Source: Bacteroidales bacterium
GTDB lineage: Bacteria > Bacteroidota > Bacteroidia > Bacteroidales > UBA932
Assembly (NCBI GenBank): GCA_017647795.1
Contig: JAGCJX010000025.1
Coordinates: forward strand, 62,001-126,000
Direction: 5' to 3'
DNA: 64,000 nucleotides
Positions 27,406 through 37,066 of this stretch are shown one piece after another; position 1 is the stretch's first letter, and every line of letters starts with the position of its first letter. A program made the position numbers and the translations under genes. The notes beneath the pieces were generated by a model. It searched no databases. It was not told the origin of the DNA and saw only the letters and a program-made list of their open reading frames with translations.

Positions 27406-27466
27406 ACTTAACCTAAACTTAAACTATGAAAAACGGTTATTTTTCTTACAATTTCTGTGCCAAGCA

Positions 27467-29836
27467 CTAATTTAATTTCCTCAATTTCGCATATTTCAAC
27501 AAGAGCGTCTTGACTCCCACCGACTCGAACTGCACCATTGCTTTGATGTTCGGTTCCTGGCCTTCCAACGAAAGGATGGTACCGTAACCAAAGCGATCGT
27601 GCTCCACACGTTCGCCCACGATGAAACGTTCACCCGAAGCTGCCGGACCGGGTTGCGATGTCGCAGCAAGCGGTCGTACGGAGGGTGAAGCCGTGGCAGG
27701 ACGACTGCCAACCGGGGTCAAGCGACGAGGGCCCGGACTCGGTGTTGCAGGACGACCAAACGACGAACCGGTCGGCCGACCAAAAGAACGGTCCATACCG
27801 CCCAGTGCCGGTCCCGCTTCCTTTGCCAAGGGTTTGTCCAAGAAGTGAGGGGGGATTTCTTTCAAGAAACGGCTGGGTGTCGAAGTTGTGTGCTCTCCCC
27901 AACGGAAACGTTCGCGGGCATAGGACAGTCCCAAACCGGTCATGGCCCGGGTCATACCCACATAAAACAATCGACGTTCCTCTTCGATATCCATCTCGGT
28001 ACTCAAGGTATTGGTTGACGGGAACAAACTTTCCTCCATCCCCACCAGGTACACATACGGGAACTCCAGGCCTTTGGACGAGTGGACCGTCATCAACTTG
28101 ATCCGGTTTTCATCCTCTTCCGATTCCCCGACATCCAAATCCGAAATCAACGACACATTGGACAGGTAGGCATTCATGGACAAGTCTTCCGGTGACAATT
28201 CCCGGTCCTCTTCCAGGGCACTCTCCTGCGCATCGCTGATGAACAAGGAAACGCTGTTCAGCAACTCCTCTGCATTTTCCACACGGGACTGCCCTTCAAT
28301 GGATTTATCCTCTTTCAAATAAAGCACATAGGCTGTGCGATTGGCAATGGTCAAAGCCAGTTCGTACGCATTTTTGCCCACCGAAGCCTCGTACAATTCG
28401 CGGATCATGGCCGAGAAATCCCGTAACTTCAGGATTGCCCCTCCTTTCAAACCAAAGACTTCCAACTGCTCGTTCGACAAGTCCAAAGCTCCCATCAACG
28501 AAGTCTGGTTTTGAACAGCCGCCTGGGTCAGCCGCTCCATCGTCGTATCGCCAATGCCTCGGGCCGGGACGTTCACAATCCGACGAAAGGCCTCGTCATC
28601 CTGACGGTTCATCACCAGCTTGAAGTAGGCCAGCATCTCCTTGATTTCCTTGCGTTCGTAGAAGGAGTGACCTGCATAGACTTTGTACGGCAGGTTGGCC
28701 CGGCGCAAACTTTCTTCGATGACCCGGGATTGGGCATTGGTCCGGTACAAAATGGCAAAATCACTGTAGGCCGACTTTTCAAGCAGGATGCGACGCTTGA
28801 TGGAAGAGGCAACCAACGCCCCTTCTTCCTGCTCGGTGAACGAAGCAATGAGTTCGAGTTTCTCTCCGGCATTTCCTTCCGAAAAGCAGACTTTTTGAAT
28901 GCGGTTGCTGTTGTGTTCGATGACAGCGTTCGCTGCATCCACAATGGTCTGGGTAGAACGGTAGTTCTGTTCCAGTTTGAAGGTCCGTACCGTCGGAAAA
29001 TCCTTCTGGAACGTGAGGATGTTCTCCACCCGCGCCCCACGGAAGGCATAGATACTTTGCGAATCATCGCCCACCACCGTCACGTTGCGGTGAACAGCAG
29101 ACAACTTCTTGACAATCAAGTATTGGGCATAGTTCGTATCTTGGTACTCATCCACCAGAATAAAACGAAACTGGTCCGCCAACGCCGCGCACACATCGGG
29201 ATGGTCGCGCAGCAGGATGTTCATGTACAACAGGATGTCATCAAAATCCATAGCTCCGGCCGTTTTGCACTTGCGGGCATACAGGCCATAAATCTCGCCC
29301 AAACGGGGTTTCCGGTTGCTGCGGTCTTCCTCCATCAACTGCGCACTATTTTGGTAGGCGCTGGCCGTAATGAGGTTGTTCTTGGCCCTGGAAATACGGC
29401 CGGCCACATCCTTCGGTTTGTAGAGTTTATCGTCCAGATTCAACTCCTTCACACAGGTCTTGATCATGTTACGGGAGTCCGTCGTATCGTAGATGGTAAA
29501 GTTTTGCGGGAAGCCGATCCGGTCCGCATATTCCCGCAAAATTCGGAGGAAAATGGAGTGGAAAGTTCCCATCCAAATCCGGACCCCACTGCGACGTCCG
29601 ACAAGCTCCGAAATCCGCTCCTTCATTTCCCGTGCCGCCTTGTTGGTAAAGGTCAGCGCCAATATGCTTTGCGGAGCATATCCTTGCTCCAGCAAATAAG
29701 CTATCTTATAAGTAATTACACGTGTTTTACCCGAACCCGCCCCAGCAACAATCAGGGAGGGTCCTTCGTTGTACAATACCGCCTCTTTTTGAACCCGGTT
29801 CAGACCGGTTAAATCCAATTTATTTTCATTTTCCAT
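27467..29836 (-). CDS. uvrD: UvrD/PcrA-type ATP-dependent DNA helicase
   Basis: 789 residues, superfamily 1A helicase. Motif I is VAGAGSGKTRV, Ia LTFTNKAAREMKERI, II ILVDEYQDTNYAQY, III VTVVGDDSQSIYAFRGA, IV KLEQNYRST, V LMTVHSSKGLEFPYVYLVG, VI EERRLFYVGMTRA. It unwinds DNA 3'-to-5' in excision and mismatch repair and removes stalled proteins. The C-terminal tail ends in the RNA-polymerase-binding-like tudor fold (GERVEHDRFGYGTILSLEG), the PcrA layout. A Pro/Ser/Gly-rich linker (~660-735) precedes it. It diverges from the nqr operon. Confidence 0.95.
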   Translation of the reverse strand: MENENKLDLTGLNRVQKEAVLYNEGPSLIVAGAGSGKTRVITYKIAYLLEQGYAPQSILALTFTNKAAREMKERISELVGRRSGVRIWMGTFHSIFLRILREYADRIGFPQNFTIYDTTDSRNMIKTCVKELNLDDKLYKPKDVAGRISRAKNNLITASAYQNSAQLMEEDRSNRKPRLGEIYGLYARKCKTAGAMDFDDILLYMNILLRDHPDVCAALADQFRFILVDEYQDTNYAQYLIVKKLSAVHRNVTVVGDDSQSIYAFRGARVENILTFQKDFPTVRTFKLEQNYRSTQTIVDAANAVIEHNSNRIQKVCFSEGNAGEKLELIASFTEQEEGALVASSIKRRILLEKSAYSDFAILYRTNAQSRVIEESLRRANLPYKVYAGHSFYERKEIKEMLAYFKLVMNRQDDEAFRRIVNVPARGIGDTTMERLTQAAVQNQTSLMGALDLSNEQLEVFGLKGGAILKLRDFSAMIRELYEASVGKNAYELALTIANRTAYVLYLKEDKSIEGQSRVENAEELLNSVSLFISDAQESALEEDRELSPEDLSMNAYLSNVSLISDLDVGESEEDENRIKLMTVHSSKGLEFPYVYLVGMEESLFPSTNTLSTEMDIEEERRLFYVGMTRAMTGLGLSYARERFRWGEHTTSTPSRFLKEIPPHFLDKPLAKEAGPALGGMDRSFGRPTGSSFGRPATPSPGPRRLTPVGSRPATASPSVRPLAATSQPGPAASGERFIVGERVEHDRFGYGTILSLEGQEPNIKAMVQFESVGVKTLLLKYAKLRKLN

Positions 29837-29864
29837 TGCCCTGCAAATCTACGGATTATTTTCT

Positions 29865-29872
29865 TATCTTTG
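29865..29872 (+). promoter_or_regulatory. -7 box of nqr operon promoter
   Basis: TATCTTTG lies 24 nt before the nqrA ATG at 29897, immediately beyond the uvrD start; no clean TTTG at -33. Confidence 0.55.
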
Positions 29873-29896
29873 CACCCGTTTAAATCATCACTCAAA

Positions 29897-31273
29897 ATGA
29901 CAGATTATATTAGATTAAAGAAAGGGCTGGATCTCCCGATTGCGGGATCCCCGGACCCGGTAATTAAAAAGGATGTAATCTCCGATGTCATAGCCATTAA
30001 GCCTACCGACTTCAAAGGTCTTGTTCCGAGACTCCTCGTTAAAGAGGGGGATGCTGTTCTGGTCGGATCACCGATTTTCTGCAGCAAGGTGGATCCTCGG
30101 ATTCAATTTACCTCACCCGTCAGCGGTACGGTGGCTGAAGTGGTCAGAGGAGAAAAGCGCAAATTGCTCGAAATCCGAATTACCAACGACAAACAACAAA
30201 CTGCAGTTCGATTCGAAGCACCTGCAGCAGAAAAAGCAACCCGTGAACAAGTTCGCGACCTGTTGCTTCAAAGCGGTCTTTGGGCTTGCCTGAAACAACG
30301 TCCGTACGGCATCCTGGCAAAACCGGAAGACGAACCGAAAGCCATCTTTGTTTCCGGTTTCAACTCCGCTCCCTTGGCAGCAGATTTGGACTTTGTAGCC
30401 AAAGAGGAACTGCAAGCCATCCAAGCGGGTATCAATGCTTTGAACAAACTCACCACTGGCGGCGTACACTTGGGACTCCACCAATCAAACCACGCCAGCA
30501 CCCCGTTGCACAAATTGGACAACGTGAAGATCCACGTATTCTCAGGTCCCCACCCGAGTGGTAACGTCGGTATCCAAATCCACCACGTCGCTCCCATCCA
30601 AAAAGGAGAAGTGGTTTGGACCGTTGGTCTGCACCAATTGATCTTCATCGGCCGCCTGTTCTTGAACGGAGCTTGCGACTTCTCGCAATTGGTGGCCGTG
30701 ACCGGTCCCCGTGCAAACAAACCCGCTTACGTAAAAGCCGTTGTTGGTATGCCCATGCAAGCCATCGCTGACCAAGCCACCGCGGATGCAGAAGGTCTCC
30801 AAGCCGGCTGCCCCGTACGCTTCATCAGTGGCAACGTCTTGACGGGTACCAACGTAGGAGCAAACGGATTCTTGAGCTTCTTTGACAACCAAGTAACCTT
30901 GATTACCGAAGGAAACTACTACGAAATGTTCGGTTGGGCAAAACCCTTCCGCTGCAAGAAATTCAGTTTCTCCCGCTCTTATTTCTCTTGGCTCACTCCC
31001 AAAAAACAATACGCAATGGACTCCAACCTCAACGGTGGCGAACGTGCGTTTGTATTGAGCGGCTACTACGAAAAAGTGCTTCCGATGCACATCTACCCCG
31101 TTTACTTGTTGAAAGCCATCTTGGCGGGCAACATTGACAAAATGGAGATGTTCGGTATCTACGAAGTAATCGAAGAAGATTTGGCCTTGTGCGAATACAT
31201 TTGTCCCTCCAAGATCGAGGTCCAAGACATTGTGTCCAAAGGTATTGATATGATGATTAAAGAAATGGCTTAA
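29897..31273 (+). CDS. nqrA: Na+-translocating NADH:quinone reductase subunit A
   Basis: 458 residues from ATG 29897 (the frame opens 9 codons earlier, inside the promoter). NqrA is the large peripheral cytoplasmic subunit of the sodium pump and binds quinone-site ligands. Typical stretches are IRLKKGLDLPIAGSP, VHLGLHQSNHASTPLHKL-like in ggVHLGLHQS, and the C-terminal CPSKIEVQDIVSKGIDMM. First gene of nqrABCDEF; nqrB begins 4 bp after its stop. Confidence 0.96.
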   Translation: MTDYIRLKKGLDLPIAGSPDPVIKKDVISDVIAIKPTDFKGLVPRLLVKEGDAVLVGSPIFCSKVDPRIQFTSPVSGTVAEVVRGEKRKLLEIRITNDKQQTAVRFEAPAAEKATREQVRDLLLQSGLWACLKQRPYGILAKPEDEPKAIFVSGFNSAPLAADLDFVAKEELQAIQAGINALNKLTTGGVHLGLHQSNHASTPLHKLDNVKIHVFSGPHPSGNVGIQIHHVAPIQKGEVVWTVGLHQLIFIGRLFLNGACDFSQLVAVTGPRANKPAYVKAVVGMPMQAIADQATADAEGLQAGCPVRFISGNVLTGTNVGANGFLSFFDNQVTLITEGNYYEMFGWAKPFRCKKFSFSRSYFSWLTPKKQYAMDSNLNGGERAFVLSGYYEKVLPMHIYPVYLLKAILAGNIDKMEMFGIYEVIEEDLALCEYICPSKIEVQDIVSKGIDMMIKEMA

Positions 31274-31277
31274 GACT

Positions 31278-32447
31278 ATGGGACTTAGACAACTCACAGA
31301 TAAGATCAAACCGACTTTCAGCAAAGGCGGAAAACTCGGTTTCCTGCATTCTACTTTTGATGCATTCGAGTCGTTTCTCTTTGTACCGAACACCGTGACC
31401 CACAAAGGTTCTCACGTTCGGGACTGTAACGACCTCAAACGAGTGATGATTATGGTGGTAATCGCATTGGTTCCCGCCTTCTTGTTTGGTATTTACAACA
31501 TCGGTTACCAACACAACCTCGCTTTCGGTGGCGAAATGAGTTTTGGTGCGATGGTATGGTACGGATTCCTGAAAATCCTTCCCCTTTACCTGGTGTCCTA
31601 CATCGTCGGTTTGGGCATTGAGTTCATCTCTGCACAAATCCAAGGCCACGAAGTGAACGAAGGTTATTTGGTATCCGGTATGTTGATTCCGTTGATCGTT
31701 CCGGTAGACGTTCCGCTTTGGATGTTGGCAATTGCTGTGGCTTTTGCAGTCATCATCGGCAAAGAAGTGTTCGGTGGTACCGGTATGAACATCTGGAACC
31801 CCGCTTTGTTGGCACGTGCCTTCCTGTTCTTCTCCTACCCCAGCAAAATGTCCGGTGACTATGTTTGGGTAGCTGGTTTGAGCAACGGTGGTGCTGTGGA
31901 CGGATTCTCAGGTGCAACCCCGATGGTACACGCCCAAGCCAATGGTTTGGAAGGTTTGAACCAAGCAGGTACCAGCTTGTGCGACTTGGTATGTGGTCTC
32001 ATCCCGGGCGCCGTGGGTGAAACTTCTGTCATCGCCATCTTGATTGGTGCCATCATTTTGATCTGGACCGGTGTTGCCAGCTGGAAGATCATGTTGTCAT
32101 CCGTAATCGGTGCATTGGCCGTTGGTTTCTTGTGCAACGCCTTGGCAACCGACGCAACTCCTTACCTCCAAATGCCGGCTTACTATCACCTCTTGTTGGG
32201 TGGTTTTGCCTTCGGTACGGTCTTCATGGCAACCGACCCCGTAACCTCTGCACAAACCGAAACCGGTAAATGGATCTATGGTTTCCTGATCGGAGCCTTG
32301 ACCGTTGTGGTTCGTTTGTTCAACCCGGGTTACATGGAAGGTATGATGTTGGCGATTCTGTTGATGAACACCTTCGCTCCGCTGATCGACCACTATGTCA
32401 TCTCCTCATCGTTGAAGAGACGTGCTAAAAAAGTTAAAATCGCTTAA
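31278..32447 (+). CDS. nqrB: Na+-NQR subunit B (covalent FMN membrane subunit)
   Basis: 389 residues with about ten transmembrane helices. The flavinylation motif is GFSGATPMV, with Thr214 expected to carry FMN by a phosphoester bond. Also typical are NVWNPALLARAFLFFSYP-like (NIWNPALLARAFLFF) and the N-terminal HVRDCNDLKRVMIMVVIALVP. It takes part in electron transfer to quinone coupled to Na+ export. FMN attachment needs ApbE, which is not in the window. Confidence 0.96.
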   Translation: MGLRQLTDKIKPTFSKGGKLGFLHSTFDAFESFLFVPNTVTHKGSHVRDCNDLKRVMIMVVIALVPAFLFGIYNIGYQHNLAFGGEMSFGAMVWYGFLKILPLYLVSYIVGLGIEFISAQIQGHEVNEGYLVSGMLIPLIVPVDVPLWMLAIAVAFAVIIGKEVFGGTGMNIWNPALLARAFLFFSYPSKMSGDYVWVAGLSNGGAVDGFSGATPMVHAQANGLEGLNQAGTSLCDLVCGLIPGAVGETSVIAILIGAIILIWTGVASWKIMLSSVIGALAVGFLCNALATDATPYLQMPAYYHLLLGGFAFGTVFMATDPVTSAQTETGKWIYGFLIGALTVVVRLFNPGYMEGMMLAILLMNTFAPLIDHYVISSSLKRRAKKVKIA

Positions 32448-32458
32448 TTTTCAGAGTT

Positions 32459-33220
32459 ATGAATACAAATAGCAATACCTATACTGTGATTTACTCGACC
32501 GTACTGGTCGTATTGGTTGCTGCGGTTTTGGCTTTTACAGCATTGGTGCTGAAAGACAAACAAGACGAGAACGTCAAAGTTGAAACCATCAGCAAGATCC
32601 TGACTGCTGCCGGCCTCTACAACGCAGAAGAAGCGGCTGCCCAAGGAAATGCCTACACCATCAAAACTTACGAAGACAACATTCAAGCTGCCATTGTCAT
32701 CAATGCAAAAGGTGAACAAATCGACCAAATGAACACCCAAGGAAGCAGCATTGAATTCAAAGTAAACTTGGCAGAACAAAACAACTTGCTCAAACAAGGT
32801 TTGAACGACCAAGTGAAATTGCCGGTGTACATCTTCAACGCAAACGGTCGTACCCTCCACGTTGTACCTTGCTACGGTGCCGGTCTGTGGGGACCGATCT
32901 GGGGTTACATCGCTTTGGAAGAAGACATGAACACCATTGCAAGTGCCGTGTTTGACCACAAAGGCGAAACTCCGGGTTTGGGTGCTGAAATTGCTTCACC
33001 CAAATTCTACGACCAATTCGTTCAAAAACAAATTTTCAAAGGTGACGAGTTCGTTTCTATCGCTGTTGTGAAAGGCGGCGCTGCAGAAGGCGATCTCAAC
33101 GGTGTGGACGCTATCAGCGGTGGTACCATCACTTCCCAAGCATTGGAAAAAACCATCGCAACCTGGTTGAACTGCTACCGTCCCTATTTTGAAACTGTAA
33201 AGCATGTGGAGGAGAACTAA
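32459..33220 (+). CDS. nqrC: Na+-NQR subunit C (covalent FMN periplasmic subunit)
   Basis: 253 residues: one N-terminal membrane anchor ([23 protein letters not shown]) and a periplasmic FMN-binding domain. The attachment motif is [10 protein letters not shown], with Thr223 the acceptor. [19 protein letters not shown] and ETPGLGAEI are family hallmarks. The ggaggag at its end doubles as the ribosome site for nqrD. Confidence 0.96.
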   Translation: MNTNSNTYTVIYSTVLVVLVAAVLAFTALVLKDKQDENVKVETISKILTAAGLYNAEEAAAQGNAYTIKTYEDNIQAAIVINAKGEQIDQMNTQGSSIEFKVNLAEQNNLLKQGLNDQVKLPVYIFNANGRTLHVVPCYGAGLWGPIWGYIALEEDMNTIASAVFDHKGETPGLGAEIASPKFYDQFVQKQIFKGDEFVSIAVVKGGAAEGDLNGVDAISGGTITSQALEKTIATWLNCYRPYFETVKHVEEN

Positions 33221-33221
33221 C

Positions 33222-33851
33222 ATGAAAGGGGAAACCAATTACAAAGAATTATTGTTGAAACCCATCTTCAAAGGCAACCCGATTTCGGTGTTGGTCTTGG
33301 GTATCTGCTCTGCATTGGCGGTTACTGTCCAATTGAAAGGAGCTTTGGTAATGGCTTTGTCCGTTATCGTTGTTACCGGTCTTTCTAGCTTTGTTGTTTC
33401 GTTGATCCGAAACAGCATTCCGAACCGGATTCGTATCATCGTACAACTTGTTGTCGTGGCGATGATGGTTATTCTGGTGGATCAGATTCTGAAGGCTTAT
33501 GCTTACAGCATCAGCAAAACCTTGTCGGTATACATCGGTCTGATCATCACCAACTGTATCGTAATGGGCCGTATCGAAGCCTTCGCTTTGGGCAACAAAC
33601 CCCTTCCTTCGTTGTTGGACGGTTTGGCAAACGGTGCCGGTTACGGTGCGATTTTGGTCATCGTTGCTTTCTTCCGTGAATTGTTCGGATCCGGCACATT
33701 GCTCGGCATCCGCATCATCCCGGAAAGCTTCTACGAAATGGGTTACATGAACAACGGTTTGATGATCTTGCCTCCGATGGCGCTGATCCTCTTGGGTTGC
33801 ATCATCTGGGTACAACGCAGCATCCAAACCGACTTGCAAGAAAAAGAATAA
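33222..33851 (+). CDS. nqrD: Na+-NQR subunit D
   Basis: 209 residues from ATG 33222, one base after the nqrC stop (an in-frame ATG at 33204 overlaps nqrC). Six membrane helices; [15 protein letters not shown] and [22 protein letters not shown] are typical of NqrD/RnfE. With NqrE it binds the intramembrane iron centre and forms part of the Na+ path. The ggaggag 10 nt ahead is a strong SD, unusual for this phylum. Confidence 0.95.
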   Translation: MKGETNYKELLLKPIFKGNPISVLVLGICSALAVTVQLKGALVMALSVIVVTGLSSFVVSLIRNSIPNRIRIIVQLVVVAMMVILVDQILKAYAYSISKTLSVYIGLIITNCIVMGRIEAFALGNKPLPSLLDGLANGAGYGAILVIVAFFRELFGSGTLLGIRIIPESFYEMGYMNNGLMILPPMALILLGCIIWVQRSIQTDLQEKE

Positions 33852-33869
33852 CAGTAAACTCAAATCAAT

Positions 33870-34484
33870 ATGGATTACATTAGCTTATTCGTCAAGTCAA
33901 TTTTTGTTGACAACATGATATTCGCCTATTTCTTGGGTATGTGCTCCTACTTGGCGGTATCTAAAAATGTGAAAACAGCTACCGGTTTGGGTGTTGCTGT
34001 CATCTTTGTTCTCTTGGTCACCTTGCCGATCAACTACCTGTTGAACAAATTCATTCTTCAACCGGGTGCATTGGCATGGTTGAATCCTGAATATGCAAGC
34101 GTAGATTTGAGCTTCTTGAGCTACATCCTCTTCATTGCCGTGATTGCGGGCATCGTCCAAATCGTGGAAATGGTGGTGGAAAAATTTGCGCCGGCACTCT
34201 ACTCTTCCCTCGGTATCTTCTTGCCCTTGATTGCGGTAAACTGTGCCATCTTGGGAGGTTCTCTCTTTATGCAAGAACGCGGTTATGCCAACATCGGCGA
34301 AGCCACCGTATTTGCCCTTGGCTCGGGTATCGGCTGGTTCCTGGCGATCGTTGCCTTGGCTGCAATTCGTGAAAAAATGGCTTACTCACACGTTCCGAAA
34401 GCACTCCGTGGTCTCGGTATTACCTTCATTACCGTAGGTTTGATGGGTATCGCCTTCATGACGTTTATGGGTATTCAATTATAA
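33870..34484 (+). CDS. nqrE: Na+-NQR subunit E
   Basis: 204 residues, six helices, paralogous to NqrD with inverted topology. [21 protein letters not shown] and [19 protein letters not shown] are diagnostic; the cysteines in these helices match those that coordinate the shared iron centre in NqrDE. Inner membrane. Confidence 0.95.
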   Translation: MDYISLFVKSIFVDNMIFAYFLGMCSYLAVSKNVKTATGLGVAVIFVLLVTLPINYLLNKFILQPGALAWLNPEYASVDLSFLSYILFIAVIAGIVQIVEMVVEKFAPALYSSLGIFLPLIAVNCAILGGSLFMQERGYANIGEATVFALGSGIGWFLAIVALAAIREKMAYSHVPKALRGLGITFITVGLMGIAFMTFMGIQL

Positions 34485-34502
34485 GATTAGGAGGAAAAGA
34501 TT

Positions 34503-35768
34503 ATGAACATGATACCTACTATTGCGTCTGCAATCATTGCCACAGTGGCTTTGACCTTGATTTTGGTAGCTTTGTTGCTCTTCATCAAAACCAAACTCAC
34601 TCCTTCTGGCAAAGTTAAAATCAACATCAACGAAGGCTCCAAAGAAATTGAAGTAACTCCTGGTGGCAATTTGTTGAACACCTTGGCCGAACAAAAAATC
34701 TTCCTGCCCTCCGCTTGCGGTGGTAAAGGTAGCTGCGGCCAATGCAAATGCCGCGTATTGGAAGGCGGTGGAACCATTCTTCCGACCGAAGTCGGCTTCT
34801 TCACCCGCAAACAAATCCAAAACCACTGGCGTTTGGGTTGCCAAGTGAAAGTGAAAGAAGATTTGAAAATCGAAGTTCCTGAATCCGCATTGAGCGTGAA
34901 GAAATGGGAATGCGAAGTGGTTTCCAACAACAACGTTGCAACCTTCATCAAAGAGTTTGTGGTAAAACTCCCCGAAGGAGAACACCTCAACTTCCGTTCG
35001 GGTGGATACATCCAAGTGGATGTACCGGCCATGACCGTGGATTACAGAAACATCGACGTGGACGAACAATACCGCGAAGACTGGGAAAAGATGGGTGTAT
35101 TCGACTTGAAGATGGTCAACCCGACTCCGACCTTGCGTGCCTACAGTATGGCTTGCTACCCGGCTGAAGGAGACATCATCAAATTGAATGTCCGCATCGC
35201 AACCCCGCCGATCGACCGCGAAACCCGCAAATTCTTGCCCATCAACCCGGGTATTTGCTCATCGTACATCTACTCACTCAAACCGGGTGACAAGGTGATG
35301 ATTTCAGGTCCTTATGGCGAATTCTTCCTGCCCGACAACTTGCCGGCAGAACAAGAATTGATCTTCATCGGGGGTGGTGCCGGTATGGCTCCTATGCGCA
35401 GCCACATCATGCACTTGTTCCACACCGAAAAGACCAACCGCAAAGTCAACTTCTTCTACGGTGCCCGCAGCTTGAAAGAAGCCTTCTATTTGGAAGACTA
35501 CGCTGCCATCGAAAAAGAATTCCCGAACTTCAAGTTCCACTTGGCTTTGGACCGTCCGGATCCCGAAGCTGATGCAGCTGGCGTAGCTTACACCGCTGGT
35601 TTCGTTCACAACGTATTGTTCGAAACCTACTTGAAGAACCACGAGGCTCCCGAAGATGCTTTGTACCTGATGTGCGGTCCTCCGATGATGTCCGACTCCG
35701 TTGTCAAACTGTTGGACAGCCTGGGCGTTCCCCCGGAAAACATCCTCTTCGACAACTTTGGAGGTTAA
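34503..35768 (+). CDS. nqrF: Na+-NQR subunit F (NADH dehydrogenase subunit)
   Basis: 421 residues. One N-terminal helix (~4-28), then a 2Fe-2S ferredoxin domain with SACGGKGSCGQCKC and the fourth Cys in HWRLGCQVK, an FAD domain (RAYSMACYP) and an NADH domain (IFIGGGAGMAPMRSH; LYLMCGPPMM). It oxidises NADH and passes electrons through FAD and 2Fe-2S to the other subunits. An aggagg SD precedes the ATG. Last gene of the operon; a hairpin follows at 35812-35848. Confidence 0.96.
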   Translation: MNMIPTIASAIIATVALTLILVALLLFIKTKLTPSGKVKININEGSKEIEVTPGGNLLNTLAEQKIFLPSACGGKGSCGQCKCRVLEGGGTILPTEVGFFTRKQIQNHWRLGCQVKVKEDLKIEVPESALSVKKWECEVVSNNNVATFIKEFVVKLPEGEHLNFRSGGYIQVDVPAMTVDYRNIDVDEQYREDWEKMGVFDLKMVNPTPTLRAYSMACYPAEGDIIKLNVRIATPPIDRETRKFLPINPGICSSYIYSLKPGDKVMISGPYGEFFLPDNLPAEQELIFIGGGAGMAPMRSHIMHLFHTEKTNRKVNFFYGARSLKEAFYLEDYAAIEKEFPNFKFHLALDRPDPEADAAGVAYTAGFVHNVLFETYLKNHEAPEDALYLMCGPPMMSDSVVKLLDSLGVPPENILFDNFGG

Positions 35769-35809
35769 TCCTCAACCGGTTGAACAGATAAAGCACGACA
35801 ATTTTGATA

Positions 35810-36060
35810 TGAACCCCGAAAGTTAGACAAAAAACTTTCGGGGTTTTGTTATGTCTAAAAAGAGAAAGAAACATGGCTATGCAGAACGATTGAAGTATAT
35901 GCATATGCTTGAGAATAGTTTTAGCCGAGGGTATTATGAATCAAAGATTTTTGACACAATAGATGGGACAGTTGAATATGACGAATACTCAGCAAACGCA
36001 TCACAACTAAGCCTTTTAGAAAATCAATACTCTTTCTGGTTCAGAATACTAACTTATTAA
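35810..36060 (+). pseudogene. IS3-like insertion sequence remnant (left end plus degenerate orfA)
   Basis: TGAACCCCGAAAGTTAGACA at 35810-35829 looks like an IS3-family left terminal repeat. It forms a hairpin with ACTTTCGGGGTT (35834-35845). A 69-residue frame (35851-36060) follows, starting MSKKRKKHGYAERLKYMHMLENS, which resembles the start of a helix-turn-helix orfA, then drifts into sequence I cannot match. No orfB or right end is present. An alternative is a small unrelated gene. The hairpin with T4 after it may now act as the nqr terminator. Confidence 0.45.
35812..35848 (+). terminator. probable nqr operon terminator (within IS end)
   Basis: AACCCCGAAAGT pairs perfectly with ACTTTCGGGGTT over a 10-nt loop and is followed by TTTTG, 44 nt after the nqrF stop. 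Confidence 0.65.
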
Positions 36061-36114
36061 AAAATTATCCAACAATATTTGCTACATTCGGCCGTAATTT
36101 TAAATCTCCAAACC

Positions 36115-36816
36115 ATGAAAAAGCTCATTCTTTTGTGCATCATTGCGATGATTGCCTTTGAACCCTCTTTACACGCCCAAAGCCACACCCGAGATTTTGG
36201 GAAAACAATGGTATATACTGGTGGTGGTATTGCTATTGTCAGTGCAGGTGTATTTGGCATCGGAATGATGCTCAACACAAACCGGACAACAGACGATGCT
36301 ACCAAAGGCATCAATGTCATCCCGGGGTTTGGCCTGGCAGGAATCGCAGCAGGAGGTGCTATTGCTCTTCTGGGCACTCCGTTTTGGATTGCTGGAGAAA
36401 GCTATCAAAACGGCTTCAGCATTCAACACGAAGAGGGATTTGAGCTTCGAATGGACCTATCCGGCAGCATTGCTCCTCCGGTTGGTGCTGACATTGTAGC
36501 TGGCTACAACCTCAATGAACGTTGGTTCTTCGGTGGCGGTGCAGGTATTCGTTTCGCAAATGGCACATCTATTCCGATCTATGCAGATGTAAGGTACTCT
36601 TTTTCAGAAAGCAGAATATCTCCCTACATCGGAATGAGCATTGGAGGTGCATATGCTCCAAAAAATGGAGAACTGATCCCCTATTACAACCTCAATCTGG
36701 GATCACGCATCCGTCATCAATCCAATGATGGCGGCGATTGGTGGATTGCCGCAATAATGGAAATGACCCACCTTCTCCCGTATAACTTTGGGATAAAAGT
36801 CGGCTACTCCTTCTAG
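36115..36816 (+). CDS. outer-membrane beta-barrel protein of the island family (copy 1, intact)
   Basis: 233 residues from ATG 36115. Signal peptide ending at SLHAQ. A hydrophobic Gly-rich segment (MVYTGGGIAIVSAGVFGIGMML, then GFGLAGIAAGGAIALLGTPFWIAG) could form a helical hairpin, followed by barrel strands (GYNLNERWFFGGGAGIRFANG, SPYIGMSIGGAYAP) ending NFGIKVGYSF. It shares the GYxF ending and the following antisense rsmF tail with the other barrel genes of the island, but its N-terminal half is unlike copy 2. Function unknown. Confidence 0.7.
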   Translation: MKKLILLCIIAMIAFEPSLHAQSHTRDFGKTMVYTGGGIAIVSAGVFGIGMMLNTNRTTDDATKGINVIPGFGLAGIAAGGAIALLGTPFWIAGESYQNGFSIQHEEGFELRMDLSGSIAPPVGADIVAGYNLNERWFFGGGAGIRFANGTSIPIYADVRYSFSESRISPYIGMSIGGAYAPKNGELIPYYNLNLGSRIRHQSNDGGDWWIAAIMEMTHLLPYNFGIKVGYSF

Positions 36817-36910
36817 AATCTCCGAATCCTCAAATGTGCAGGATAGAGGTTGTTGTGTAACAATAAAAAAGTTGTATTCCAAGGTTTTACCAAGGAATAC
36901 AACTTTTTTT
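36811..36910. repeat. island repeat unit A (antisense rsmF tail plus hairpin)
   Basis: Directly after the barrel gene. Read on the minus strand it encodes NNLYPAHLRIRRF and a stop, the C-terminus of the rsmF-like gene at 42396. Next comes the hairpin at 36865-36910 whose arms AAAAAAGTTGTATTCC and GGAATACAACTTTTTT are identical in units A, B and C. Confidence 0.85.
36865..36910. terminator. bidirectional terminator in unit A
   Basis: 16-bp perfect outer stem with A6 and T7 flanks; the inner part is an imperfect stem. Confidence 0.85.
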
Positions 36911-37031
36911 ATTGTTGGTAATTATATATTACATTACAGTAAATCAAAAAAGGACTTTTTCGTTCAATCCATAAATGTTTGAGAAACTTTGTGTCCTATA
37001 CTTAGATGCCGCAACGGTATCATTTGTGACG

Positions 37032-37066
37032 CATAAATTGCGATTTATGAAGGGCAAAATTATAGT
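37032..37066. repeat. palindrome and direct repeat at 3' side of ATPase 1
   Basis: CATAAAT-TGCG-ATTTATG is a perfect 7-bp inverted repeat, followed by AAGGGCAAAATTATA. The gene's stop codon lies inside this motif. The partner is at 38254-38284 in the same orientation. Confidence 0.6.

Noticed and set aside
27424..27468. A 14-codon peptide (starts MKNGYFSYNF) after the hairpin near uvrD
   Set aside because: No family support, no promoter of its own, and too short to judge.
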